Assembly: GCF_004664715.2 (NCBI RefSeq)
Contig: NC_051063.1
Location: 116,236,829 to 116,300,828, forward strand
Source of the DNA: Peromyscus leucopus
Taxonomy: Eukaryota > Chordata > Mammalia > Rodentia > Cricetidae
Direction of reading: 5' to 3'
DNA length: 64,000 nucleotides
This document shows positions 24,798 through 35,240 of the stretch, in pieces. A program made the translations under genes and the position numbers. Under the pieces are notes generated by a model, which saw nothing but the letters and a program-made list of their open reading frames with translations, did not search any database and was not told the origin of the DNA. Positions within the stretch are counted from its first letter, which is position 1. Each line of letters opens with the position of its first letter.

Positions 24798-25460
24798 ATT
24801 ATTCCAAGGAGTTTTAATTTCTCAGTTAACAAAACTCCAAAATCATGTACTTACAGCTTCAGTACATTTTTTTGCTAGCCTGATGATTAGTAGATGAATC
24901 AATCAGGAATAAACTCACTCTATAAGGCCATGTCATGAATAAAGCATAATACAACTGTGCATAAAGCATAAAATATGAACCTGGGCTGCTTTGGTGTGTG
25001 TTCTTGCTGAGGCTCCTTCCTTGTACAACTTCTCATCTTTCTTGAAGAAATCAGCAGTTATATGTCAACCCAACTGCACCATTTATCACAAAAGCAAATG
25101 AAATGAAGAGGTAAAAATATCATATCAGAGTCCAAGGAGACACATGCCAAGGAGAGCCAATGCTACTGCTCTTCCCTTTGACCATGCACAGCTTAAAGAA
25201 TGCTCTACCGTAAGAGCCTAGCTGTTAATGTGCAAAGTGCTAACATTTAATTCTTAAGTGAATTGATGAGCTCTGACACCTGCTCATCCAATTACTTGGC
25301 CTCAGAATACCCCAAAAGATAGATGGTAGGGCTAGGACAGGAATTCAATTCAGCATGTCCAGATCAATCAAATGGTCATTTTTGTATTTGAATTTCTTCA
25401 CTATGCTAGTAAATAGTATATATGCCTTTGATGTCAGAATATTAGCAAATAAAAAAATAG
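24798..25460. other. Intergenic sequence, no gene seen
   Basis: Nothing recognised. Confidence 0.5.
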
Positions 25461-25632
25461 GCCGGGCGTTGGTGGCGCACGCCTTTAATCCCAGCACTCG
25501 GGAGGCAGAGCCAGGCGGATCTCTGTGAGTTCGAGGCCAGCCTGGGCTACCAAGTGAGCTCCAGGAAAGGCGCAAAGCTACGCAGAGAAACCCTGTCTCG
25601 AAAAAATTAAAAAAAAAAAAAAAAAAAAAAAT
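25461..25632 (+). mobile_element. B1 SINE, near-consensus
   Basis: Full length from gccgggcgttggtggcgcac to 'ccctgtctcgaaaa' with a long A tail. The intact CpGs (gcgcacgcc, gttcgaggcc, gctacgcag) indicate a young copy. The flanks share an AAAAATAG-type sequence, the exact length being ambiguous because of the A tail. Confidence 0.95.
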
Positions 25633-28435
25633 AGATAAACAGATAAAAAGATTCGGTAAGTATTTAGGTAAAGTAGTTTGGACTTTACCGTCTTTCCTGA
25701 TTGCGCCTCTGGTTTTAAATGCCTCATGCACAAAATGAAGAAGCTTCTTTCATATGTCTGTATAATGCAGTGCTTGGAGGACTAGAGATAAACTTCTTAC
25801 CACAGTTCCAATTCCTAGCACCTAGTAAATGTCCAAAAAATGTGTTTATTATTTATGCTGGAAAAACACCAAATGCACTAAAATGTGGACTGCATAGTGT
25901 TCTGGAACATTGAGAAGGATGAGAAAATTTTTCAGAGGTCTTGCAACACAAATCTTACTAAAATGAAGAGCCAAGAGATACAGGGGTGGTGTGGAGAGAA
26001 ACTAGACATTGGTTGATTCTCTTTCCTCTGACAGGCATCACGGACCATTCTGAACATGATATTGCTGCAGTTAAATACTAGATTTTTCAGTCCTGTTACT
26101 TGATGTCAGTCAGAGGAGGTGAAAGCTCAAGACCTACCCTGTCCCCCAGAGCAAAGCCTTCCTGAGAAATTGACTAGAGCTTACCGTTTACTCTTACCGT
26201 TTTAAAGACTTAGTCATAAAGAATGTGCTCCGTGGTTGCCAATGGTAGTTAATTCCAATCTTTGCCACATGTATGATAAACTCATATAAGTCACAGTTTA
26301 GGAGTGACTAGTCAACATATGAAAGACACTGCTCAAATGTTTTTTCCTCAGAGGAACTATACAGATTAGCAAAGTTTGGGAAAAGATCTCTAAACTCATG
26401 AGAATTTATTTTAAGGGCATGTGGGATCATAAAAGAAGACAGGGTTTTCTTTTAATGTAACCATACCTAAAAAAGATAAGAACTCTGGAACTTGAAATCA
26501 TGTAAGATAAAGAGCATTTCTTTATGTTTGTCTGAGGTCCCATTGTCATCATGGCTTATCATACAAGTCTGCTTCCTTTGTTCCAACCAAGGTAAGTTAA
26601 TCATTTTTCTTTATGTATGTTTCAGCTTTAGACTACTTTGGGAAAACTTCTGACTAACTTGCAACAGCAAACTCTTTGGTGAGTCTCCATGTGCCCCCAA
26701 GGGCAGGCATTCCTTAGGAAGCTACTTCATAGACTTTGGTGACTTTCTCACTGACACACCCAGAGATGCACTCTCAGTCCTCATTTCTTGGCCTGTCAGC
26801 AGCTTGTGACATTATTTACTTGAACTCTTGTAACTCTTCTTTGTGTTCCAGGAGGCTATTTTTTCCACCAAGGACCCTGCTTTGCTTTATCTTTTATTCT
26901 GTTCTTTCACATCTCCAAAAATAAATGTTGAGTATCTGAGGACCTCCCTAGGATTGTTTGTTTTTATAGTATTTACATGTTTTTACTATTAACATTATAA
27001 CTTTAAATACTGTGTATATGCTTTCAAAGTTTTGATAAAATCTGGCACTTTTTCTCTATTCTAATGTCATGCATCATATGTTCAACTATTTTGTATCAAA
27101 TTTAACAAGCTTAAATTTAACTCCTAACCTCTCTAACATCACCACGACTTCTCTCATTCATCTCAGAACTTTTATAGTCAAGATAAAACTCTCAAATCTC
27201 TTCTGACTTCTTACAGATCTCAGATCCAATCTATCAGAAATTCTCAATGACTTTTAAAACTTTGTAAGCCAGTGAGTAGCTCAACTAGTTTGCCATTCCA
27301 CAATGGCAAACAGACCCCTCTAAACTCTACTAGACATGCACTGGGTCATTCTTCTTCATAGTAATTGTTATTGATTATCTGAGAGTTCTTTTTACTCAGT
27401 TTGCATAGAAATTCTGAAAATGCAGACTCAAGCTTCCTTGTTATCAGCTCTTAGCTCTTTGTTTTTATAGCTCCAGATAACCAGCCCTTAGTGGTCACCA
27501 CCTCAGCCCTTGGTTCTTCTGTGCAATTCAAGGAAAAACAAAATGAAAAAGGTAAACCCAAACTCTCCAGCTGAGACATTATTGGAGCTTATGATGCAGC
27601 ACAAGGAATGCAGTACATGGGACAGTTTTTCTGTACTGTCTCCCCAAGGATGGGAGGAGTGAATCTTGCATAGACAAAAGGTGTGGATTAATACATGCAC
27701 AATCTGCTGTCAGCCACAGTGTTTCTGCACAATCATGACAGATCTTTGACCTAGGCACTGCAGTTTGTTTGTACTTGAAAGGCACTCTACTATTTTGCTG
27801 CATTTCTGCATTCAGCTGTCATAGGAGAGGAGTGGGATGCTCATCCAAACCCCAAAGGCTATAGGATATTCCCTGACAAGTCTTTGGGAAGTAAGTAGCT
27901 GAAGCAATGCTGCCACAACAGTCATGACATCAGATACTCTTGCCAGGACACCCTAAGAGGAAGAATGGCTGCAGCAGCAGTAGAGCAGTCACAGCAGCAG
28001 CTACTCTCCACTGACCACCCTAATCCTGTCCAGAGATGCTGGCACCACCACAGTATCTCAGTACATCCTACTCTAAGTCCTGAGTCTCTACTGAAGGCAC
28101 CTGCCATTGCAAATAGCACGACTTCTGCCTTGCCTTCATCCCATCTTGCACACAGTGTGGCCTTAGCCATCCATAAAAACAATCTGTGCACAGACAAGTG
28201 CCTACCTCAGGAAGGTGGCCTTACTCTATCTCATAATAGTTCCTTATTTTATTTGAGTCAAAATAAAGGTAAGAAGTCCTATGGTGTCTTCACACTTCTT
28301 GCTACAGCATTATTCACTCATTTGTTGGTAATTTCCAATACTGTCTTCATGTCCCTGGCTTTCTTGGGTTCCTTGGATACTCCAAAAACATCTCCACCTT
28401 GAGATTGCTATGTTTGCTCTTCTGTTTTCCTAGAA
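25633..28435. other. Intergenic sequence, no gene supported
   Basis: The 145-codon frame at 27965-28402 shows no domain, splice context or homology that I can name. About 26770-26880 faintly recalls a LINE reverse-transcriptase segment, too weakly to call. Confidence 0.5.
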
Positions 28436-28439
28436 TTTT

Positions 28440-28740
28440 GTCTTTCAGGACATTTTCAGATCTTGTTTTCTCATTTTCCATTTATTACTGCTCTATTTTC
28501 ATCTCAGAAGACTTCCTTGACTAACTTATAAAACAACTCAGCACACACACTGTCTTCCACTCAAGTATTTCTACTTTGAACATTAATGTTGTAATACCTA
28601 ATATACCACATATTTATTGGTGTACATTGCCTGCACACTTGTATTAGCTATGTGATAGTGGGGATCTTGCTTTATTTATAACATTGCCTCAACAATGTCA
28701 ACAAAACTAACAAGTTTTTAAATAAATGAACTACACTTGA
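28440..28740 (+). mobile_element. Probable L2 3' end fragment
   Basis: The order of blocks (gacttccttgactaact, ccacatatttattggtgt, gtggggatcttgctttattt, ttttaaataaatg) resembles the ancient L2 3' region. It is heavily diverged. Confidence 0.45.
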
Positions 28741-29109
28741 AGGAAGCATTTTATTGCAGCAAGAATGCAGAAGTGAAAAAAGAAATAAAAGAAAGATAAA
28801 GCTAAAACACTAAAAATAAATGAAGTATAGAACAATAAAGGCAGAGGGAAGAAAGGAAGGAAAAATAGTGTCAAAATAAAGTTCCACGTGCACAAAAATT
28901 TCTCTTATTTGGGGTAGAAATGAATGTGTAACTTGATATATTATTTATATTTTTAAATGAACGAAAATGTCCAATAAATAGCAGAATAGTAGCAAAGCAT
29001 ACAATTCAGCATTGTGATTATAGAGAAAATATTTGGAGAGAAATAAGATTCTATTTTTTGTTATTATTTTATATCTAGAAAACAAACCAAAGAAACCCTC
29101 AGATTTTCC

Positions 29110-29435
29110 TCTGTGAATAGTGTGTGTATGTGTGTGCACAGTCATGTGCATGTGGATGCTAGAAGACAACCTTGGGTGTCACTACTCAAAGTTTTTCTCA
29201 TATTCTCAGGTAGAGTGTCTTGTGGCCTGAAACTCACTAAGTAGTCCAAGATGGGGGCTATGAGCCCCTCAAATCTGCCTGTCTTCAGAATTAGGATTGC
29301 AGGTGCTCTTCACCAAGTCTATTTGTTAGTATTGTTTTTGCTTGCTTCCTTTATTTGTTCAAGCATATTCTAGGGATGGAATTCATGTCCCTAGGCTTGC
29401 TTGGTAAGTACTTCACTGACTGGGGTACTTGTGAA
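29110..29435 (-). mobile_element. B4 SINE, antisense
   Basis: The plus strand shows the reverse order: a gtgtgtgtatgtgtgtgcac tail, agacaaccttgggtgtcact, a CTGCCTGTCTTCAGAATTAGG-like B1 segment broken by changes, then the ID-derived end ctagggatggaattcatgtc. Confidence 0.65.
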
Positions 29436-30435
29436 TATTTTTAAACAGAAAGAAGATAAAAGTAGAATGTGTGTTCCTATTTTCCCATCTGCTTCCTAAG
29501 CAGAAAGCTCAACCACTGGACTGGAATTGATATAGAAACCATTTTATCCACAAGGGAAAGACTTTCCTTTCTACTCCCATTTCCTCTGACTTTTCAGACT
29601 TCATTCAAAATCCATAGTACAAAAAAACCTGCACTGTGTAGAAGTATATTATAACAGGTCCAACTTCAGATGCACCTCTGGGCAAAAACAGATGGCAAGC
29701 ACCTACATGACTGAGCTAAGTACAGAGGTAATAGAATACCTACCCATGCCCCACAAATAGTGTAAACTATCAGAAAACAGTGTTTGCATTTGGGAAATAA
29801 AACAGTATCTGTGTCACTCATGTGCCTTAGTCTTTAGGAACACAGAGAAAAAAGTAAACAAGAATACAGTGGAAACTTCTTGAGGTAAACCTGGGATGCT
29901 GCAGGGTATCTGGACATGCTGTTCCTATCAGGACAAGACATGGTTTTCAATATTGGGCAAAGTTACACACATCCAACCAACTCAACAAAACAGCATCACT
30001 TCATCAGTGGCTAATACTTATGACTTTCTTTTGTGGGGTCAATCCTTCCAGAAACTCATTAACTTTCTTTTTTGTTTGATTTGTCATAGAAGTTATTCAA
30101 GACTTTAGGAATCTCCACAGGGCCCATTTATAAGCCAGTGTGTATCAGCTATTCTAGAAATGTGTCACACCAACAAGACAAAAGGATATATCTTTATGAT
30201 GGTTATCTAGCATCTCATCAGGAATTTAATGCAACAACAGATAAAATAGCAAAAATAAAAGGAATTTCAACACTAACTATGGAATAGTGTGGTTTTAAAA
30301 CCACCTAGCTTTTAAAAGGGTGTATTAAAATAATAGGATGTTCTGTTTTTACCAATACCCTGCAGGAGCATCTCTGAATCAAAAAAAAAAAAAAAAAAAT
30401 CAAGCTCAAAGCTGGGCTGTCACTATGCATTGAAG
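29436..30435. other. Intergenic sequence, no gene seen
   Basis: A poly-A run lies at about 30380-30398. Otherwise unrecognised. Confidence 0.5.
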
Positions 30436-30441
30436 CTGACC

Positions 30442-30533
30442 TATAGTGGTATTTGCTCTGCCTATGACCTTGGGCTATAGAGCCCGAAGGAGGTGGTGCT
30501 TCCTACCATTGTATGTGACCTCTAAAAAGGAGA
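30442..30533 (+). mobile_element. LTR 5' end (first ~92 bp), sense
   Basis: Aligns by eye with the start of the antisense LTR at 32609: atgaccttgggctatagagc, aaggaggtggtgcttcct, ctctaaaaaggagaggga. It then switches abruptly to internal ERV sequence. Confidence 0.82.
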
Positions 30534-30791
30534 GGGAACCTCCTCAGGAGCCTCTCACAGGCTGCTAAATCAAACGTGGTCCAAACATTTCCAATCATTG
30601 TAGAGGAAATTCCTCCAAGGATGATTAAATAACCCAGTGCCTAATGTAAAAAATGATACTGCACTGGATGATATAACAACTTTGATAGATGAATAAAAAT
30701 TCCAAAAATACCATAAAATGATTATTTTTGGCAGACTTCCATAAATGAATGAAGATCAAAGCTTAAATTGCAAATTAAAAACACTGTCGTT
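30534..30791 (+). pseudogene. ERV dUTPase/protease-region fragment, left of the L1
   Basis: Reading into the L1 target site, the frame gives FWQTSINE, then an in-frame TGA, then RSKLKLQIKNTV, typical of the sequence just before the retroviral protease active site. The part further left holds more stops. It is a defective remnant of betaretrovirus-like (class II) pro. Confidence 0.7.
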
Positions 30792-32155
30792 GCACTTTAT
30801 GCTGGAGAGGATGTGGAACTCGGGGAACTCTCCTTCACTGCTAGTGGGAATGCAAGCTTGTACAACCACTTTGGAAATCAATATGGCGCTGTCTTAGAAA
30901 ATTGGGAATCAATCTCCCCCAAGATCCGGCTATACCACTCTTGGGCATATACCCAAGAAATGCTCAATCGTACCACAAGAGCACTTGCTCAGATATGTTT
31001 ATATCAGCATTGTTTGTAATAGCCAAAACCTGGAAACAACCTAGATGCCCTTCAACTGAAGAATGGATAAATAAATTGTGGTACATATACACAATGGAAT
31101 ACTACTCAGCAGAGAAAAACAATGAGATTTGCAGGCAAATGGATGGATCTAGAAAAAATCATCCTGAGTGAGGTAACCCAGACTCAGAAAGACAAATATG
31201 GTATGTACTCACTCATAGAAGGATACTAGATGTGGAACAAGAATGACTGGACTGCTACTCACATCACCAGTGAGGCTACCTATAAAACAGGACCCCAAGA
31301 AAGACACGGGGATCACCCAATGATGGAGAAATGGATGAGATCTACATGAACAGCCTGGACATGAGTGGGAGCAATGAATGGCACGGGTCGAGGGAAAGAG
31401 AGCGGGAGATCTCACCTGGATCAAGAACAGAGAGGGAGAACAAGGAATAGGAGACCATGGTAAATGAAGACCACATGAGAAAAGGAAGAAACAAAGTGCT
31501 AAAGAGGCCCACAGAAATCCACAAAGATACCCCCACAAAAGACTGCTGGCAATGGCCGAGAGACAGCCGGAACTGACCTACTCTGGTGATGGGATGGCCA
31601 AACACCCTAATAGTTGTGCCAGAAACCCCATCCAAGGACTGAGGAATCTGGATGCAGACATCCACAGCTAGGCCCCTGGTGGAGCGCTGGGAATCTAATT
31701 AGTGAGAAAGAGGAAGGTTTATATGAGCGAGAATTGTTGAAACCAAGGTTGGATAAAACACAGGGACAAATAAGCAAATGAATGGAAACACATGAACTAT
31801 GAACCAAAGGCTGAGGGGCCCCTAACTGGATCAGGCCCTCTGAATAGGTGAGACAGTTGATTGGCTTGATCTGTTTGGGAGGCATCTAGGCAGTGGTAGG
31901 TCCTGGGCTCGCTGCATGAGATAGCTGTTTGAAACCTGGGACTTATATTGGGATGCTTGGCTCAGTCTGGGAGGAGGAGACTGGACCTGCCTGGACTGAG
32001 TCTATCAGGTCGATCTCAGTCCTTGGGTGTGGCCTTGATCTGGAGGTGGTGGGAATGGGGGGTGGGCTGGGGGGAAGGGGAGGAGGGCAGGAAGGGGAGA
32101 ACAAGGGAATCTGTGGTTGTTATGTAGAACTGAATAGTACTGTAAAATAAAATAA
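30792..32155 (+). mobile_element. L1 3' end inserted in the ERV protease, 15-bp target duplication
   Basis: The copy is 5'-truncated. The ORF2 C-terminal frame is broken but readable (TWKQPRCPSTEEWINKLWYI, ILSEVTQTQKDKYG). The 3'UTR follows with a G-rich run at about 32038-32100 and an A-rich tail. The flanks are AAAAACACTGTC(G/C)TT at 30777-30791 and 32156-32170, one mismatch. Without the L1, the protease frame on either side is contiguous. Confidence 0.95.
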
Positions 32156-32265
32156 AAAAACACTGTCCTTGAAGGATTACTAGACACAGGTGTGGATGTG
32201 ACTATAACTACACCAAAATCAAGGCATCCGAATTTGCCTCTTCAAGAGGTTGATGCCCATTTTCT
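32156..32265 (+). pseudogene. ERV aspartic protease active-site fragment
   Basis: The plus-strand frame reads LLDTGVDVTIT, the DTG active site of a retroviral aspartic protease, followed by a PLQEVDAHFL-type segment characteristic of class II ERVs. The frame stops being viral at about 32265, where tRNA sequence begins and brings an in-frame TAG. Only the first third of the domain remains. Confidence 0.85.
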
Positions 32266-32342
32266 CAGCTATCTCAGTCAGTAGAGCATGAGACTTTTAA
32301 ATCTCAGGGTCCATGTTGGTTCATGCCCCATGTTGGGCACCA
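32266..32342 (+). pseudogene. tRNA-Lys-derived sequence with 3' CCA, joined to an LTR
   Basis: Compared with tRNA-Lys(CTT) it keeps the D-arm/A-box block (AGTCAGTAGAGC), the anticodon-arm block (ATGAGACTTTTAAATCTCAG, with one extra base) and the acceptor end (GTTGGGCACCA). It spans about tRNA positions 4-76. Eukaryotic tRNA genes do not encode CCA, so the source was a mature tRNA. On the minus strand, TGGTGCCCAACATGGGGC is an 18-nt lysine primer-binding site next to the LTR, with both differences at CpG positions. It is not expected to be a working tRNA gene. Confidence 0.87.
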
Positions 32343-32609
32343 CTTAATAAGATCAATCCACATGAGTCTATTTAATGGGTAATAGGGATTTATTAAGATA
32401 TAAATTGAGGAAATACACTCATGAATACAGAACTGAGCAGACAGCTGAATTCATCCTCTTATCTGACCAGGAGCAAATCCACCTCACAATCAGAGGCAGG
32501 GAGAAGGGACCATCTCCCTCTCCTTTTTAGAGGCCACATACAACAGCAGGAAGCACCACCTCCTTAGGGCCCTATAGCCCAAGGCCATGGGTGGAGCAAA
32601 TATACTATA
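32343..32609 (-). mobile_element. Full ERV LTR, antisense, adjoining the primer-binding site
   Basis: On the minus strand it runs TATAGTATATTTGCTCC ... GATTGATCTTATTAAG, about 267 bp. It carries a TTAATAAATCCC polyadenylation block and is followed at once by the lysine primer-binding site. It shares its layout with 24535-24797 and 54987-55608. Confidence 0.88.
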
Positions 32610-32615
32610 CTGACA

Positions 32616-33465
32616 ATGATCACTGCTTTAGAATTTGGATTGGCCAGGTCAGGCTAAGGGGAACCTGTATCTTGTGTTTACATTTCCATCATGTCCTAGA
32701 GAACAGGCCCAACCCCTGTGAAATCCAAAACAGCCTTTTCATTTTTTGTCTTCTGAACAATCATGATATTATATGACTTTGTTATTGTTTCACCTTTTAT
32801 AGGTTTGAGGAAATAATAAAAATTAATTCCTTTTACTTAGAAAAGTTAATACTAACCTAATCCATTGATACTTATTTCCACTTGAATATACAGCAGATGC
32901 AAGTAAGTGCAAGTGTTTCCTTAGTGTTCACTTTGCTTTGAAATAAAGTTCTTTGGTCTCTTCTGATTGTTTTAGTAATTGCTTAAATATTACAGATAAC
33001 TATATCTGGCCTTTATCAAAACATAATCTAAATATAAGGAGGAACTTGATTTCAATTTTCTCATATGTAAACTGATTATGTATAGTGTATAAAATGCAAT
33101 AATATAATGACAAATAAACTCTGAGATTAAAATAAAGCCTGAGTTGTTATTAAATATTCAATGACATCCATGCCCTGGAGCACAGGGAAATCTCTTTCCT
33201 TGTTATATTATTTTATTTTTCAATTTTCACAGAGTTTATTACCACTTCTCAAGTTTTCAATAATCAAGGTTTTCTTCAATTGATGTTCTAAAAAATTAAA
33301 GGAGGTGGTGAAAGGAAACTTCATGTGCACCTATGTGGAAATTTTTCACACTGAATTCCATTGTCACCAGCTAGAATCTTCAGAAGTGAGTGAATGGACT
33401 CAAAAGTGTAAGCATAGATGGATGGCTCAGCAGTGGGTTGGGTAAGGAGGAGGAGAGGATGTGGT
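32616..33465. other. Intergenic sequence, no gene seen
   Basis: AT-rich and unrecognised. Confidence 0.5.
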
Positions 33466-33469
33466 AGAA

Positions 33470-33785
33470 GCTGTGGGAGGAAAATATCATGATTAGAATA
33501 TGTCTGCTCCTAAAAGTGGGAGCAGGGGCTGTCCCTAACATTTTGGCTGGCTTTTGGAAACCTATTCCTCATACTGGGTTGCCTTGATCAACCTGAATAA
33601 AAAGGGAGGAACTTAGTCCTACTGCACCCTGATATGCCATGTTTTGTTGATACTCATGGGAGGCCTGCCCCTTTCTGTACAGAAACAAAGGATAAATGGA
33701 TGAGGGGAAGAGTTTCAGGGAAGAAATGGGAGGAGAGGTTGGAGGGAAGACTGTAGTCAGGATATAAAAGAAACAAATTTAATAA
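33470..33785 (+). mobile_element. L1 3'UTR terminal fragment
   Basis: Blocks match the end of the L1 at 16587-18813: cctattcctcatactgggtt, gaacttagtcctactgcacc, tgatatgccatgttttgttg, then a G/A-rich run and an A-rich tail. Confidence 0.8.
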
Positions 33786-33809
33786 TATCATATCTGGAAA
33801 AGTTTAAGT

Positions 33810-34000
33810 GAAATAGAAATGGAGTGTGAACTGCTCTTACAAAAGAATGGAGTTCAGTTCCCAGGAGACCCACAAGTGCCTATAAGTCCAGCTCCATGGC
33901 ATCTGATGTTTCTGGCACCTGCCTAGACTTGCATAGACTATGCATTCATAATGCACATATACATCATTAAAAATAATAAAAATAAACTTTGAAAATGTTT
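33810..34000 (+). mobile_element. B2/B3-type SINE fragment
   Basis: Blocks agttcagttcccaggagacc, gctccatggcatctgatgtt and a tail of AATAAAAATAAAC match the right part of B3/B2. The head is degraded. Confidence 0.62.
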
Positions 34001-34495
34001 CAGGCATATGTGTGAGTATACACATGTGTGCACAAACCCACAGAGCTTCATCCAAGAGATTCCAGTGAATAAGAGAATATACTTAGAAGTGTCAAATGAA
34101 CTTCTGTAATACCATTAGTGTTTGTTACACACACTCTTAGAACAAAGATTGGGGTCAAATGTCTCAAATTTATTTGTATAGTTGTTGTAGAACATGCTCT
34201 CAGCACAGAAGGTCACAAATGCCTTTTGTTTTGTGTGACATTTGAATTCCAATCATATCAGAATATCACTAGCTAACATCTTTGGAGAGCAAAAAGCCAG
34301 GAACAACTCTGAATATTCTACATCGGTTATCTCCCTTAATTCACTTAGGAATTCCATTATCAGGATCTTAAGTTTTATCAGCAAATGTTTAACATGAGTT
34401 GTTTCTGAAGGCTTCCCCTAGAAGAATTTAAAGCTCAAACAGGCCATAGAGTGAAAGGAAAGTGAGAGGAGAGCAGGGGGATTACCTAAAAGGTT
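34001..34495. other. Intergenic sequence, no gene seen
   Basis: A possible MIR in minus orientation lies near 34300-34390. Nothing else. Confidence 0.45.
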
Positions 34496-34496
34496 A

Positions 34497-34840
34497 TTTC
34501 TTTTTCATTTTTGAGATTATAAATATAGCATTTGTCCATTCCCTTTTCCCCCTTCAAGCCTCCCCATATACCTCTCCAGGCTTTTCTTCAAATTCATAAT
34601 CTCTTTTCTTATTGTTACTGTATGCATACATATGTATATATGTATACTTGCATCCATGCATAAATATGTATATATTCCTAAATATAACCTGTTGAGTCTG
34701 TATAATGTTTCTTGTACGTATGTCTTCAGGGCTGACCACCTGGCACTGGACAACCAATTGGTGTGCTCTTCCCAGGGAAAACCACATATCCTACTCAGTT
34801 ACCTATAGTTCTTTGTGTGCAGGGTACCTAAAAGTTTTTT
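34497..34840 (-). mobile_element. Old L1 (Lx-type) 3'UTR fragment, antisense
   Basis: The plus strand shows the reverse complement of the Lx 3'UTR: ttctttttcatttttgagat, tcctaaatataacctgttga, cagggctgaccacctggca, then ggacaaccaattggtgtgct. Confidence 0.75.
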
Positions 34841-35124
34841 AAAAGTCATTCTGTCTCCTACTCTAAATTTCAAAGAAGAGAATAACTGGTATGATATTAA
34901 CAAATCATTAATTCCAATTCAAAATCAGCCAAGATAAACTGAAAATTAAAAGTATGAAGTACCAAAGGGGATGTTGTGATTACGTGTAGCTTTAACAAAA
35001 GAAAATCATATAAACAAGTCTTTAACATGGTAGATCAATGTTATTTTCCATAATCCAGAGGTTCTTTGTATCTAATATTTTGTAAATTTCCAGTCTAATG
35101 AACCAAATAACCTGATTTTTGTTT

Positions 35125-35240
35125 ATATTTTTGAGACTCACTACATAGAGTCAGAGCAGAGTGATGTCCAATGCAGTATTCTCCTGCCTTAGTCTTTCTG
35201 AGTGCTGGGATGAGATTACAGACATATGACTTGAGGGCTC
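35125..35240 (-). mobile_element. Old B1 SINE, antisense
   Basis: The sequence 'tttttgagactcactacata' followed by 'tctcctgccttagtctttct' and 'gagtgctgggatgagattac' is the antisense B1 pattern, well diverged. Confidence 0.65.

Larger units (their letters stand above)
30442..32609. mobile_element. Composite class II ERV insertion with inverted LTR ends, later split by an L1
   Basis: Both ends are the 5' (U3) end of one LTR family: TATAGTGGTATTTGC entering from the left, and its inverted counterpart GCAAATATACTATA on the right. CTGACC (30436-30441) and CTGACA (32610-32615) flank it, a 6-bp duplication with one mismatch, as class II integrases make. Reading left to right: about 92 bp of sense LTR, a sense dUTPase/protease-region fragment interrupted by an L1, a tRNA-Lys sequence ending in CCA, and a whole antisense LTR. 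The parts are listed separately. Confidence 0.78.

Noticed and set aside
26770..26880. Possible CR1/L3-type reverse-transcriptase remnant
   Set aside because: Only a short resemblance around one motif (GLSAACD). Too weak to call without a search.
27965..28402. 145-codon plus-strand frame beginning MAAAAVEQSQQQ
   Set aside because: The longest frame outside repeats apart from a 150-codon one in ERV sequence. It has no recognised domain, no splice or poly(A) context and no sign of coding bias. Single frames of this size are expected by chance in 64 kb.
32266..32342. Functional tRNA-Lys gene
   Set aside because: It has an extra base in the anticodon arm, a disturbed T arm and a genomic CCA, and adjoins an LTR as a primer-binding site. 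It is a reverse-transcribed copy.
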